Virus record (IMG/VR): IMGVR_UViG_3300030099_000192
Span: 1 to 21,809 of that record
Source: a virus
DNA length: 21,809 bases
Strand: one strand, 5' to 3'
The notes under the pieces are model-generated. The model saw only the letters and a program-made list of their open reading frames with translations. It ran no database searches and was not told where the DNA came from. Within the stretch, counting starts at the first letter, position 1; each line of letters begins with the position of its first letter. Below are positions 21,773 through 21,809 of the stretch, piece by piece. The position numbers and the translations under genes were made by a program.

Positions 21773-21809
21773 TAATAACTCCTTGCAATGTTTTAGCTTG
21801 CCCCGCATG

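Noticed and set aside
1-21809. tRNA genes, CRISPR arrays, insertion sequences, integrase or attachment sites
   Set aside because: No cloverleaf-like sequence, regular repeat-spacer pattern, transposase or integrase frame was seen.

Overview
The window is a 21.8-kb piece of a tailed double-stranded DNA phage, most likely an uncultured marine short-tailed phage (podovirus-like). The supporting evidence is AT-rich DNA, very tight gene packing, and every convincing gene on the minus strand. The phage runs through packaging, portal, scaffold, capsid, tail adaptor and nozzle, then fibres. No tail tape-measure, sheath or baseplate gene is visible. The small gene families present (Lys/Met-rich mini-protein, SET-domain protein, 2OG-Fe(II) oxygenase, 3-TM holin with an M15 endolysin) are typical of marine viral contigs. 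The host cannot be read from the sequence; an abundant marine alphaproteobacterium is a guess.

Read in the direction of transcription (high to low coordinates), the layout is as follows. (1) 21772-19715: small accessory genes, namely a basic protein, a possible DUF1415-like protein, a 59-aa Met/Lys/Gly repeat protein, a SET-domain methyltransferase, a small beta-rich virion-type protein and a Lys-rich protein. (2) 19668-17640: a lysis region with a C-terminally anchored membrane protein, a basic protein, a 3-TM holin, a second small membrane protein, an M15 peptidase endolysin and a third small membrane protein. (3) 17647-15420: small terminase, HTH protein and large terminase. (4) 15409-11211: portal, a 70-aa protein and a large low-complexity virion-type protein. 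(5) 11130-7769: scaffold, 2OG oxygenase, major capsid protein and a putative decoration protein. (6) 7715-1: tail adaptor, tail nozzle, and three fibre-type genes with a small structural protein between the first two. The last fibre runs off the left edge.

Most genes overlap or touch (TAATG, ATGA, TAGTG and TAA|ATG junctions), so translation is probably coupled over long stretches. One clear exception is the capsid unit. A sigma70-type promoter with an embedded 24-bp palindrome and a leader of about 200 nt lies upstream, and a GC-rich hairpin terminator lies downstream of the putative decoration gene. This suggests a separately boosted transcript for the most abundant virion proteins.

The most interesting hypotheses are: a translationally coupled SET methyltransferase and lysine-rich mini-protein pair (a possible virus-encoded lysine-methylation system); the structured capsid leader holding open frames on both strands; an oxygenase inserted between scaffold and capsid genes; and a fibre array carrying internal duplications.
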